NCBI GenBank assembly: GCA_039602395.1
Contig: JBCNJP010000025.1
Span: 45,465,980-45,529,979, forward strand
Direction: 5' to 3'
DNA: 64,000 nucleotides
Origin: Deinandra increscens subsp. villosa
Taxonomy: Eukaryota > Streptophyta > Magnoliopsida > Asterales > Asteraceae
Below the pieces are notes generated by a model. It did no database searches. It was not told the DNA's origin and was given only the letters and a program-made list of their open reading frames with translations. Below, one piece after another: positions 1 through 10,035 of this stretch; positions within the stretch are counted from its first letter, which is position 1; each line of letters starts with the position of its first letter. Both the position numbers and the translations under genes were made by a program.

Positions 1-1
1 G

Positions 2-115
2 GTGATTGCAAAACCCTTGGTGGCGGACGAGAGCGCAAAATCTCATAAGATGTTGATTTTCAGTAGCGAGGGTTTCGAGAGGCTGAAAACCATACGGTTG
101 TGCAGGAGTAAGTGA
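2..115 (+). CDS. possible 3' end of an unidentified upstream gene
   Basis: One frame is open from the window edge to a TGA near 115 and reads as an ordinary, charged, low-repeat peptide of about 37 residues ending in [12 protein letters not shown] do not recognise it. It could be the last exon of a plus-strand gene lying mostly outside the window, or a chance open frame. It carries no domain motif. The next bases hold a 25-bp direct repeat and then AT-rich non-coding sequence, which fits a 3' flank. Confidence 0.22.
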   Translation: MIAKPLVADESAKSHKMLIFSSEGFERLKTIRLCRSK

Positions 116-188
116 ACCACGGCGGCGTGATCGTCAAAGTGTATGTGGTTGGTAAGTATGTGAAACGTGTGAAACGGAGGTCGTTACC

Positions 189-271
189 GGACATCACAGA
201 GGAGAAATTGGGTGGTTTACGTGGTTGTTTATCGTTCTCGCAGGTAGGACATCACAGAGGAGAAATTGGGT
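189..271. repeat. 25-bp direct repeat, two copies
   Basis: The 25 bases at 189-213 recur without change at 247-271 (both begin GGACATCACAGAGG). The spacing is 58 bp. No coding role is apparent. Confidence 0.8.
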
Positions 272-1400
272 TGTTGCTGGAGTCCACGTGGATAGATACA
301 CGTGGCATTTTATTTAATATCTTTATTAATTTTAAGCCACATAAGTATTCAAGTAACGGTGTTAAATAAACTTAACGGAGGGAGTGGTGAAAGAAAATAA
401 GTAGATAGTTGGGAGTGGTGCTGGCTATTTCGATAGTTGGGAGTGTTCCCGGCCAAAAAGTAATAGTTAGGAGTATTTGAAGCCAATAACCCTTCTTTGA
501 AATATAAAATTATTATACGTGTTATAATAATAAGTCATCTTTATCAACTTAAGCCACTTAGGTTATAGCCTAGTATTCTAGTGGTAAGAAGCAATGCCCT
601 CTTTGATGATGGAGACCCAAGTTTAAAACTTAGAAGTGATGAATAATGGTGTGTAAACAATTCTTTTACTAATGAATAGATATAGCGAATTCTTTTATTG
701 GACTGCCCGCAACGGTGAGAGTAGACTTTCCAAGGGGTGCCCAGCCACCATGTCACATCAACTTTTCTCCAGCTCTTCCAACAAACAGGTTTTAGCGCCA
801 ACGCAACCCCTCCACAAACTTCTCTATATTTTCACATCACCATTTCTTTTTTGTTTTTCTAAAATAAATTAATTCTTATATAATTAATTATATCTTTTAT
901 ACCATAATTAGTTAAAGAAAATTAATTAAAAAGGTAATTAATAATTTAAAACTTTTTATAAATTAAAACCTAAATTGCAACATACATTAAAAAAAACCTA
1001 AATTACAACACTATAAATACATAAACAAACTTAAATTACAACAATAGAAATACATAAATAAACCTAAATTACAACAATAGAAATACAAAAAATAAACGTA
1101 ATCATGGCATGTGGTTAGGAGCTAAGTGAATGATTTCTGATGCGGATCCATGGTTTAACAAACAATTTTGAGAGTATGTTAAAAAAAAGATGAATTTTGG
1201 GTGTGAAATTATCTCAGATTGTGTGTTGTATATACAGAATAAAAAAAAAGCCGTTAGGAAAAAGATAAAAGAAATAATCGTTACTTAATTAAATAAATTA
1301 AAATTATTAATTAAATATATTATTTTAAAATATTACCATTGGTTTAAAAAAAGTAAAAGAAATAAAAGAAAAAGGATTTTCATTTAAAAACAAAGAAAAC
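272..1400. other. AT-rich non-coding stretch
   Basis: I see no gene here. The segment 272-520 repeats phrases such as GATAGTTGGGAGTG, and 840-1400 is strongly AT-rich with recurring AAACCTAAATTACAACA. A tRNA-like head lies at 545-650 and is listed separately. Confidence 0.6.
545..650 (+). repeat. degenerate tRNA-derived (SINE-like) head
   Basis: The sequence resembles an RNA polymerase III internal promoter: an A-box-like stretch around 578-591 (TCTAGTGGTAAGAAGC) and a decayed B-box-like stretch around 617-630 (CAAGTTTAAAACTT). The spacing suits a tRNA head. The B box lacks the usual GGTTCGA core, so this is at best an old SINE fragment. Confidence 0.3.
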
Positions 1401-1768
1401 AAATGGCAGTGGACCACACCTCCACCCTCTTCTTCTCCGCCCGTGAAGAAGGGGTGCCCGTCAAGGGTTGTCTCCCTTTGTCCTCCCTCATCGTTGCCCG
1501 CCGGACGCTCTTAAGAGCATTCATAGTAGATTTCTTTTTATATCCTTAAAGAACTAAAAGAAATGGATTTCCGTTTGAAAAAAAAAATGGCAGTGGGCCC
1601 CACCTCCACCCTCTTCTTCTCCGCCCGTGAAAAGGGGTGCCCATTAAGGGTTGTCGCCCTTTGTCCTCTCCCATCGTTGCCCGCCGGATGGTCTTAAAAG
1701 CATTTATAGTAAATTTCTTTTTTCAACCTTATAAATTTACTTAAAAACCTCTTTTTCTTAAATTTAAA
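1401..1768. repeat. tandem duplication, period 184 bp
   Basis: Two diverged copies start at 1401 and 1585, both opening with AAATGGCAGTGG. Both contain a C-rich block (CACCTCCACCCTCTTCTTCT) and end near a TAGTAGATTTCTTTTT-like tail. Similarity is clear over about 130-140 bp of each unit. They look like repeated copies of a small non-coding element. Confidence 0.75.
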
Positions 1769-1890
1769 TTTATGGTGTACTTTATATAATTTTCACATCT
1801 CATTCTTTATCTTTTTCTTTATTATTTCTTTCTATTTCTTCTATTACAACATTAACTAATAATTACTATCTTATTATTGTTTATTATTAT

Positions 1891-2166
1891 TATATTAAAT
1901 TCATCTTGGTAGAAGAATCTTAACTTTGAATAGTTAAACTTTAAATATAAGGTTGTATATAGTTGACGTGATGTCACCAAAAAGCACCAACTAGCGCCCC
2001 TATGACGCCCCTCCACCACCCCCTCGATTATATTAAATTCATCTTGATAGAAGATCTTAACTTTGAATAGTTAAACTTTAATATAAGGTTGTGTGTAGTT
2101 GACGTGATGTCCACAAAAAGCACCAACATGGCGCCCCTATAATGCCCCCCAACCACCCCCTCGACG
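1891..2166. repeat. tandem duplication, period 138 bp
   Basis: Units start at 1891 and 2029, both with TATATTAAATTCATCTTG, and both end in a C-rich block including CCACCCCCTCGA. Differences are a few substitutions and 1-2 base indels. No ORF is present. Confidence 0.8.
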
Positions 2167-2206
2167 CCATTTTAGCCAAATCCTCCACGGCGTTAAAGGG
2201 TCATAC

Positions 2207-2285
2207 CTCATGGTAGAACTTGAATCCAAGAGCTCATTATAAAGGGTCATACACATTCGCCACTAGGCTAAACTAGTGGTTGTAA
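2207..2285 (-). repeat. degenerate tRNA-derived (SINE-like) head
   Basis: On the minus strand an A-box-like TAGCCTAGTGGCG is followed about 40 bases later by a B-box-like GGATTCAAGTTC. The order and spacing fit a tRNA-derived pol III promoter. No target duplication or tail was established. Confidence 0.35.
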
Positions 2286-2686
2286 ATCCCTATGGGCTTA
2301 AGTTGTTTATTAATCCTAAGACATAATTATTAAATCACTTTTTAGCTAAAGTTGATACATTTATCCTACTAGATTGGTACATCTATCCTCACCCTATAAA
2401 GATTGGGTTTATTAATTCTATTAAATTTATGGATAAAGAATATGTCTAAAGATGTTGATATAGTAAGAAAAAAAATAAGGATTTTATAAATTTTCTTATA
2501 TTACAAGGATGTGAAATAACCACCTGTTGTGTAATGAATAAATATCTGTGGATATCTCGGTAGTGGCTAGGCCTACAGTCTTCGCCAAAATGAGTCAAAC
2601 AAGACCCTGAACTAGAGGTTTATGACCCGGTTTTTTGCCAAAACCGGTTCAGATGAGTCAAACAAATGTCAAAACTAATTCTTCTT

Positions 2687-2794
2687 TTTTTTTAACAGCA
2701 ATTTTATTAAAGACCAAAACACCAACAACCGAGGCAGGGAAGCAAGACACTAACCCGGTACCTGGACCCCTTCCATCATATACATATTATCCCA
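2687..2794 (-). mobile_element. 5'-truncated L1-type LINE tail with target duplication
   Basis: A short insert begins with a poly-T run (a poly-A tail on the minus strand) behind a 3'UTR-like TTTAATAAAATTGCTGTT. It is flanked by a 19-base direct repeat (2668-2686 and 2795-2813, starting GTCAAAACTAATTC). A long target duplication, a poly-A tail and severe 5' truncation are the signature of target-primed reverse transcription by L1-type elements. Confidence 0.75.
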
Positions 2795-3285
2795 GTCAAA
2801 ACTAATTCTTCTTGAAACCAGTTTTTATAGGTGAAATAACCAGGTTGATACCAGCTTGGTTCCATTTTGAAACTAGTTGTTAGGTCATACGGGATTGAAA
2901 CAGTTCAAGTTTATAGGGTTAGAAAGCAATCTCAAGCCTACAGGTCGAGTCGGGTTCAAACCGAGTTAAAGTTAAACCAGTTGGAAAAACCAGGTTGTGT
3001 TTCAAACCGGTTTTTTTTACAAGAGTAAACACAAACTATCATAATACAGCAGACTTTTCCTGCACCAAAAGATCATTAGAATCTGCCACAGTGCCACACT
3101 AAAAATGTAGTAAAAGAGAAATGTATCATTGCTTAATTCTATCTCTATAGGACGCTAGAACATGTTCCTGATGATGATGACTATGTAAATGACTAATATT
3201 ACCAAATATTTGACAAATCGAAACTACATCTAGAAGTGCAACCTGACTTCAAAAAGAGACTTTACATGTAAAATTGAACTAGGTG

Positions 3286-6200
3286 TCAATGTTGAGGCAC
3301 TGCTGGTCTTTTATCTAGCATCTCATAGTAGATAACAAAGTTCTCCTGCACCCAGATTTTGGCCATTTTACGGTCGAGTTTTGAAAACATAGAAATTAGA
3401 GGTGACAGTTTCAATCGGGTTGATTTGGGATATGCTTTTATCTCGCATGAGTCAAATAAAAATATTTTGATAAAAGGGGGAAAGGTTGTAAGTTGCCCAA
3501 AATCTAATTTCAATGCATATAATCTTCAAAATCATTTTTTACTCAAAAAAGATATTAAATAATAGCTTTTTTTAGTCATAACTTTGCATTCGTTATTTAT
3601 TATAAATTTTGAAAATTTGACAAAACTGTTAATGGGCCCCATGTTTCGAATGTAATAAAAACAATCCATCCCAAAGTGAACATGTAAACCGTGCCCTACC
3701 CACAACCTCAATAGACTAACAGAAAGGGATGAGAAGGTCAACCTTGCGTATCGTTTCCCATGTGTTCGGGTCGAAACAAACATAAGATCCTCTTTCGTAT
3801 GCATCTGTCTTCACAAGAGGCTCCATGTTTGGAGATCTCATAAACCACAAGCGGTGCTCTCGGTGATAAAACCAACTTCTGTTATACCTGCAAACAGTCA
3901 CAATTGACAACTATTTATTATAAAAAGGTTCGAGAAAAAACGTTACGGGCCAACCAAAATCTATAATCCAACCCATCCATTTTAGTACATTTTTTCATGA
4001 AGCTAAACATGTATAAATAAAGTAGATTTCAGACGTAGTGGGGATAACTTACAGCTCATTTGCAGCATACAATTGTGCTTCATCTTTAGGCATGCTGCAT
4101 ATATCACAAAACAATTAATACTTCTAGTAAAATAAACATTACAAAAAGAGAAAAAAAAGGCCCTCGAAAGTTTAAAATCTACCTGTAAAAGATGTAGAAC
4201 AGTGTGTTCAGCTGAAACTTAGAGAATAACCGTTGCTGCACAATTCAATTATATAATTAACCAACAAATTAGATAATTATGAATCACATGTTAATTGCAA
4301 ACAATAATATAATAAAACTGCTCACATTCAAAGCAGGTGCTTGTTTAGAATAATAACATTGGGGCACAGTGAAATCAGGGTCTCCTTTAACCGGCTCATC
4401 TGTCCATGGAGAACCAAATGTTTTGTGAAGATTTTCTGCCGAATTTAAGTTAAGCCCAAGAGTTGTTAAGTCAATCCCAAGAGCAATAGATGTCAAATCA
4501 GGGTCACTCATTCTGATAACACCCAATAGACCAAGTAAACCGAATCGATCTGGAGCAGTTTGACCAGCCTGCATTGACTTTATGCCCTGATCCCTGTAGG
4601 ATTGACCCGCACCAGATAATTGTTGCAGGCGAAATTGAGACTGAGACTGGATTTGTTGTGGTGGATAGTGCGGCATAAGTTGGTCAAATGAACCAACTCC
4701 AGAAATTGTGTTTAGAGAATTTATGTGCCTTAAACCTACCCCTGGTGGCCCACTGGCCTATAACAATTCAAAAAAAAAAATTACTATTGTAATTTATTAC
4801 CACACAAGAAACAATTTGATGATACAATCAAAATTGCATGAGAAAGTAATCTTTACATAAACTAACAGTAATAATACCTGCGAGTGATATGATGAATGAG
4901 ACCCTTGAAACATATCTGAGCCATGCAAGTGGTGTGGATCCTGGTTGCTGCTTTGCTGATGTGGATGATGTGATGAAAATGTTCCTCCCAAGTTGAATCC
5001 TGAAGACCTTCCCATCTGCATTTAATTAACCGCGGAGCTTGAGATGCGGATTTAATAAAAGGAAAAAAAAAAGTGCCACCATAAGCATATCTTATAACTC
5101 ACAGAGAAATGTGGAGACTGCACCATGGAAGCGTTATTGTCACGTAGTTGTTCCTTCTGATGCAAATCAATTGAATAATCAGCATTGCCACCTGTAATCT
5201 AATACATAGTTAATAACTTGAGGCATAGTTTAAAAAAGCATGAGGCCCTTCGAGGCGTTTAAGTCTCAAAAGCCGAGGCGTTAATCTATGTACAACCAAA
5301 TAAGCATTATTTGCAAACTGAAGTCGCATCTCTCATAGGTTTTACATTATCAATCTTTTTATCAAGCAAACCTTACATAATTTTTTTATCCCTTTGGAAG
5401 TTTTTACTAATCAGCCTCCCACAAACCTAGCTTTTACCCAGAAGTACATGAGGCGCCACCTCATGGCCTTGAGCCGCTTTCCTGATCACCTCATGCACCT
5501 AGCACATCAGTCCTTTTAAACCAAGATCTAGAGTAGGGAAGGCAAAAGGAGCCATTCTGGCGGTTTTTAAAACAGGCCAAAACGGGTGAGGTTGGGCAGA
5601 CCCGATAACACACTTGTTTATGTTCTTTTTCTGTTATTGTAAAATTTTATCAATATTGATGTGCTGAATACGCTTAAGAAAGTTTATGCATGGATCACCT
5701 TTAAATCCTGGTAGAGCAGGAAAATCTTCATTCTGGATGCTAAACTCTTGATTTTGCTGTACAATGGGACTAACACCAAGCCCTTGTTTTCTTAAAGATC
5801 CTGAAATTTTCTGGTTTAATATAAAAAAACATAAATAGCATAATGAATTCAAGATGCAAAGATATGCTATATTCACCTATTTGTCCATGGGCCCCACCAG
5901 AAGAACCAGGCCGACTACTAAGCTGAGGAAAATCATTTATATCAAATGGTGAACCATCATTGTTGTTCATGTCATTCATCATTCCCATTGAGTTAACATG
6001 ATTTTGTGAAAGCGGGCCACCTGAATGATAAGAATTCCCTAACATAGACATCACTTGTGGAGAAGCTGCATTAAAAAAAAAAAATCATCACTATCATCAC
6101 AGATGCTATGTTTACTCCGTCCAATTTATTAGTCAACAACATTAGCCCACATATCTATAGATCAACACAACGCTAAGTATATATACCTTGTTGAAACATA

Positions 6201-7554
6201 CCACCCATTAATCTATTTGATCCCTGCACGCCTACAGTTCCTGGCCCACTATTAGTGTTCAAACTTAAGCGAGAAGAGAGGCCCGGCAAGGATAACCCAC
6301 CACCTGTAGTTAAGCCTCTCCCAACATTACCACTACCAATAATATTTCCAGCTAAGCTTGACATTCGCTGGCCCGAATTTCCTAAAACGGGAGGCACACC
6401 ACCGGTGTTTATGCGATTGCCAATCGTGGCCGAGGTAGGAAGAATTCCAGGAATTGAACTGCCAGCTGCATTTAAGCCACTACTGAATCCCGGGTTTCCA
6501 ACACCCATGCCACCTGGTCCACCTCTGTTAGCTAACCCCGGATAACCATGCGAATTGCCATGAGATATCTTCAACATAATAAATCAGGGAAAATGAAATG
6601 TTAAAAGTATATAAATATATCAAGAGATATTTTGAGAAGTGCAGGAGTAATAAGTACCTGAGAAAGAGGACCAGAAATATTTGATGTAAACCGCCCACTA
6701 GAAAGGTTTCCACTTGGTTGTTGAAGACCACTTGAAGGGACATTAGCCATTGTTGAATTTCTTGACATGTTGGGTACATTGAAACTACCATGAATGTTAT
6801 GCAGCCCTTGCATAGATCCTTCATAGATAATTACTCCCATGTAAATTAAAAGAAGTGGAATTTCTACTTAATTATAAAAATCAGTGAAATACACTAACCG
6901 CTGTGTTGAAAAACAGGGGAAGGTGCACCGGATTGAGCAGAAAAAGATGCAGAAAACTGCTGCCCGGCGATATTATCTTGAAGATTTGAAGCCGATCTGT
7001 TCAGAGACGACTGAAACCAGAGTATAACAATTGAATACTATCACAAACAATAATTGAACTATAACAAACCAAATAAACAGAATATAGTGACATCACATTG
7101 CTGAAATCTGAATGCTAAATGTTAAAAATTCAAGTGTTTGCAATGCAAGCTGACTGAATTGTGTGAATGTATATGATTGTCCATTTTAATCTTCTAAACA
7201 ACTAAACTAATTATTTATATTATAATTACTTTGTTAGTAAGATTTATAAAATAAACGGCATTCAATTCATATGTTATCACTTCAATATCAGACATTTTTA
7301 GACCCCATTCAGATCCAAACAAAATGGAAAGAACATATTAAATTGCTATATGTCTAACCAAATCAGATTATACTTGCCATTAAGCGTTCTATAAAATAAT
7401 TTTGTCAAAAGAAATAGGCCACAACAACTCATTCGACTAACATCCAATGTCCTTACATATAGTACGCAAAATATCGACTAATATAAGCTACTTAAAACAC
7501 TTTTGTATGATTTATATAAGGATGGTTCAGTACATTATTAAGCAACCCTGACAT
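3286..7554 (-). CDS. VIP2: CCR4-NOT transcription complex subunit 2 (NOT2/VIP2-like)
   Basis: Encodes a NOT2/NOT3/NOT5-family protein, a scaffold subunit of the CCR4-NOT complex that acts in mRNA deadenylation and transcription control; the Arabidopsis relative is VIP2/NOT2. Coding exons, listed 5' to 3' on the minus strand: 7554-7534, 7010-6899, 6818-6658, 6568-6187, 6065-5877, 5800-5699, 5191-5103, 5015-4878, 4757-4326, 4235-4183, 4094-4053, 3887-3743, 3345-3286. Every junction has GT/AG and the phases agree, giving 1,926 nt: 641 codons plus stop, close to the roughly 600-650 aa of plant homologues. The N-terminal two thirds are Ser/Gly/Asn-rich, including a conserved segment with FDINDFPQL and FSIQNEDFPALPG. 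The C-terminal NOT-box runs from about residue 480 to 640 and includes YERGSYVCFDPNTWETIRK and the terminal KRPAVPQH. The start ATG lies in a tiny exon giving only MSGLLNN. No break was seen, so the gene looks functional. Confidence 0.93.
5220..5560. repeat. GAGGCG-rich dispersed repeat in a NOT2 intron
   Basis: The intron between exons 5699 and 5191 contains a segment with many short GAGGC/GCCTC-type words (GAGGCCCTTCGAGGCG, GCCGAGGCG, ATGAGGCGCCACCTCATGG). It looks like a small non-autonomous repeat rather than intron sequence proper. I could not set exact ends or a class. Confidence 0.35.
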
Positions 7555-7625
7555 TGAAGAAATGTCAAAATGTCATGCAGAAAAGTATTCCTTGATGAAT
7601 TGCCCTTCTTGTTCAAAGCGGTTGA
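7534..7625 (-). other. VIP2: NOT2 exon 2: 5'UTR plus a 7-codon start exon
   Basis: A 92-nt exon between a TCTTTTTAG acceptor (just above 7625) and a GTACTG donor (below 7534). It holds about 71 nt of 5'UTR and the first 21 nt of coding sequence. A three-codon upstream ORF (ATG, two codons, TGA) ends 13 nt before the main ATG. The main ATG is preferred because its peptide (MSGLLNN) joins in phase to SSLNRSASNL in the next exon, the expected N-terminus of this family. Confidence 0.72.
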
Positions 7626-8399
7626 CTAAAAAGATTGATTTTTTAGCTCCTCTCTATGCCTTAATAGCCTATTATCTGAGAAGAAAATCAAGATTGAGAC
7701 ATCAGATCAATTAAAAAAGTAATCATTCAAGAAAAGTAGTCACTTATGGTACATTACTACATTATCCAATATCTCTTCAATGATGTACACATCTTTAGAG
7801 CATAATATACATGGAACTTCATAAAAAATGTAGTTACTACAAGAAGCTTTAGAATATTAACTAGATGCTTGTGATGTTCCATTTAACATGTAATCGAGCT
7901 CTCATCATAGTATGTGTCATCCTACGAAGTTAAAACAACGATAACATATCTTCTTTTTTCAAAAAAAAAAAAAATTGAAGACAATCAGCACATAGCCAAG
8001 ACGGTCAAACATTCCCATGCATTTGTGGATAGTGTATTTGCCGAGAAGAAATAAATGCAGGGATAACACAACATACACTCTGAACATATCCTCTAAATTA
8101 TAGTAAATCTGCAAATGAGTGATAACCTAAACTATGATCAACTTCTATAGTCCTGGTGCATACAATTCCTCCAAAAGACGCACTAACCAACGCAACACTA
8201 GAAATTTGGGATGCATGGAAATGATATGGTTAACTAATAGTGTAACTTTGTAGTTAAATAATCTAGTCCTCCCTAAACCAGGTATCATTCTCCCCTATTT
8301 TTCAAGTCAAGCACTATACTTGCATTTGATCATACCAGCTTTATCTAATTATCACAAGAACTCAACAAACATATAACTGTAACACTAGAATGAATGATA

Positions 8400-8600
8400 A
8401 GTGTCAAAGCAGAAACAAGGTTTTTTAAAACAGCAAACTCACATATACACACTCTATCTGCTCCTAAATCTACACCATTTTGTCTTGACAGGACTTGAAC
8501 CCTCACGACTTGGAAGGGACACCACCTTGATACCATTAGGCCTGAAGCCACTTGGTGTCAAATCCGAAACAAGTATCTTGGACAATTGTCTACAATATGA
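8400..8600 (-). repeat. tRNA-derived SINE in NOT2 intron 1
   Basis: On the minus strand an A-box-like region (8550-8532, TGGCTTCAGGCCTAATGGT) and a clear B box (GGTTCAAGTCC, 8501-8491) are correctly spaced. They are followed by about 90 bp of non-tRNA body. It lies in the same orientation as the host gene. The target duplication was not resolved. Confidence 0.55.
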
Positions 8601-9067
8601 GTAGGTGAGGCATACCCACCCACATATTGCAAAATAGACCTTCCTTTAAAGTTCATATAAGGTTCTCAAATAAACAAAAAATCCATCGCAATTCTACAAA
8701 GTTTCTATATATAATTCAACCTTTAAACATCTCTACATCAGTATCAGTCAATACAGCTTACATCTGCTTTCAAACCGCCCAAAATGTTCAACTTCATTTC
8801 AAATAACTACGAAAATTCCAACATAATCATATATATAAAACTCCTGCTACTTCAACTAGATCACAAATACCAAATCACTGAGTCACTTGTGGCAAATAAA
8901 ACCTAATTTTAAACATCGCTAACTGATAACCGATTCGTTGTTCTTAATTTTGAAACGATTTTGGGAAGTTCAGAAACCCTAACCCGTACAAATTCGAAAG
9001 CTGTATGTAAGCAAACATATAAATACATGCGCATACTCTGTGTGTGTGTGAGTGCAATAGAGATTAC

Positions 9068-9205
9068 CTGAAGATGCAGAAAGTGTGAACGGATCTGTCA
9101 AAAAATGTCAAAATCGTTAAACCGATATATGTGCTTGAAATCGAAGGTGATAAGAAGAAATCGAAGACGAAGAGAGAGAAACAGTGGGGTCGCAATTATA
9201 TGGAA
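9068..9205 (-). other. VIP2: NOT2 5'UTR exon 1 (upper boundary approximate)
   Basis: The lower end is fixed by a CAG/GTAATC donor at 9068/9067. The upper end is inferred from a TATA box about 30 bp upstream. It contains no ATG on the minus strand, so it is untranslated. Intron 1 (9067-7626) is about 1.4 kb, common for first introns in plant housekeeping genes. Confidence 0.55.
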
Positions 9206-9227
9206 CTACCCGAAAACGCGAGAGCCT

Positions 9228-9246
9228 ATACATTATATATATAGCG
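9228..9246 (-). promoter_or_regulatory. candidate TATA box of NOT2
   Basis: On the minus strand this stretch reads CTATATATATAATG, a good TATA box. It would place transcription start near 9200-9210, just before the 5'UTR exon. LINE-derived sequence begins within about 20-50 bp upstream, so the native promoter is short or partly replaced. Confidence 0.5.
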
Positions 9247-9259
9247 CCTACAGGGGTGT

Positions 9260-10035
9260 AGATTGCAATGGGTTTGGTTGGGCTTTATCCAGCCCTAAAA
9301 TTCGAAAAATGGCGTTGTGGGTTCGTGGTTGTTTGGTGTCTTCAAGGGCTTCGGTGTTTATTAAGGGGTCGTCCATTATGGAGTTTCAATGTTCTCGGGT
9401 CTTCGGTTAAGGAGATTCTCTGTCTGTCTACGTTTCTTTTTTTAGTCGTTATGAAAGTTTTTTCTTAGATGATGGAAAGGGCCGGTAGGGCTGGAATCTT
9501 CTCTGGGATCCCAATTCCTAATGGGGGTCCGGTTCTATCTCATATCATTTTTGCTGACGATGCCATTTTATTGGGTATGTGGTCGGAGATGAACTTCAAA
9601 AATATGGCACGTCTCCTTCGTTGTTTCTTCCTTGTATCCGGATTGAAGGTAAATTTAAATAAATGCTCCTTGTATGGTATTAATGTTCCGCATGATGATA
9701 TCCTTGATAAGGCGACTTTTTTGAGATGTAAAGGGGATGTGGTTTCTTTCTGCCACTTGGAGTTGTCGGGGGGGGCGAATATGAATAGGGTGGCGTCGTG
9801 GAAACCGGTAATTGAGGCTTTTGAGGCTTGATTATCAAAATGGAAGGCGAGTCGGTTATCCATGGGTGGCCGTTTAGTTCTCAATAAATCGGTGTTGGAT
9901 TGTGTTCCTTTGTATTTTTTTTCTCGCTTTTTAAAGCCCCGGCTAAGGTCCTAAAAACTTGAGAGCATTAGATTTAATTTTCAATGGGGTGGTGTCTTTG
10001 ATAAAAGAAAAATTCATTAGGTGAAGATGGAGGAG
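9260..10035 (+). pseudogene. L1-type LINE reverse transcriptase, decayed fragment
   Basis: Plus-strand reading frames give the conserved blocks of a plant L1 reverse transcriptase in order: SSRAS with following residues near 9340, then FLFLVVMKVFS near 9440, then SHIIFADDAILLG at about 9538-9576 (the catalytic FADD box), then SGLKVNLNK, then SMGGRLVLNKSVLDCVPLY near 9860-9915. The frame is broken by at least one shift near 9408, an in-frame TAG just before 9469 and a TGA near 9829. Endonuclease and gag-like parts are absent. The fragment stops at the Copia D LTR and is non-functional. Confidence 0.85.

Noticed and set aside
6255..6545. plus-strand ORF of 96 codons
   Set aside because: Antisense shadow of the Gly/Ser-rich NOT2 exon 6568-6187; no independent coding signs.
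9105..9410. plus-strand ORF of 101 codons upstream of NOT2
   Set aside because: It fuses antisense of the NOT2 5'UTR to the LINE RT fragment; only the latter part has homology-like content.
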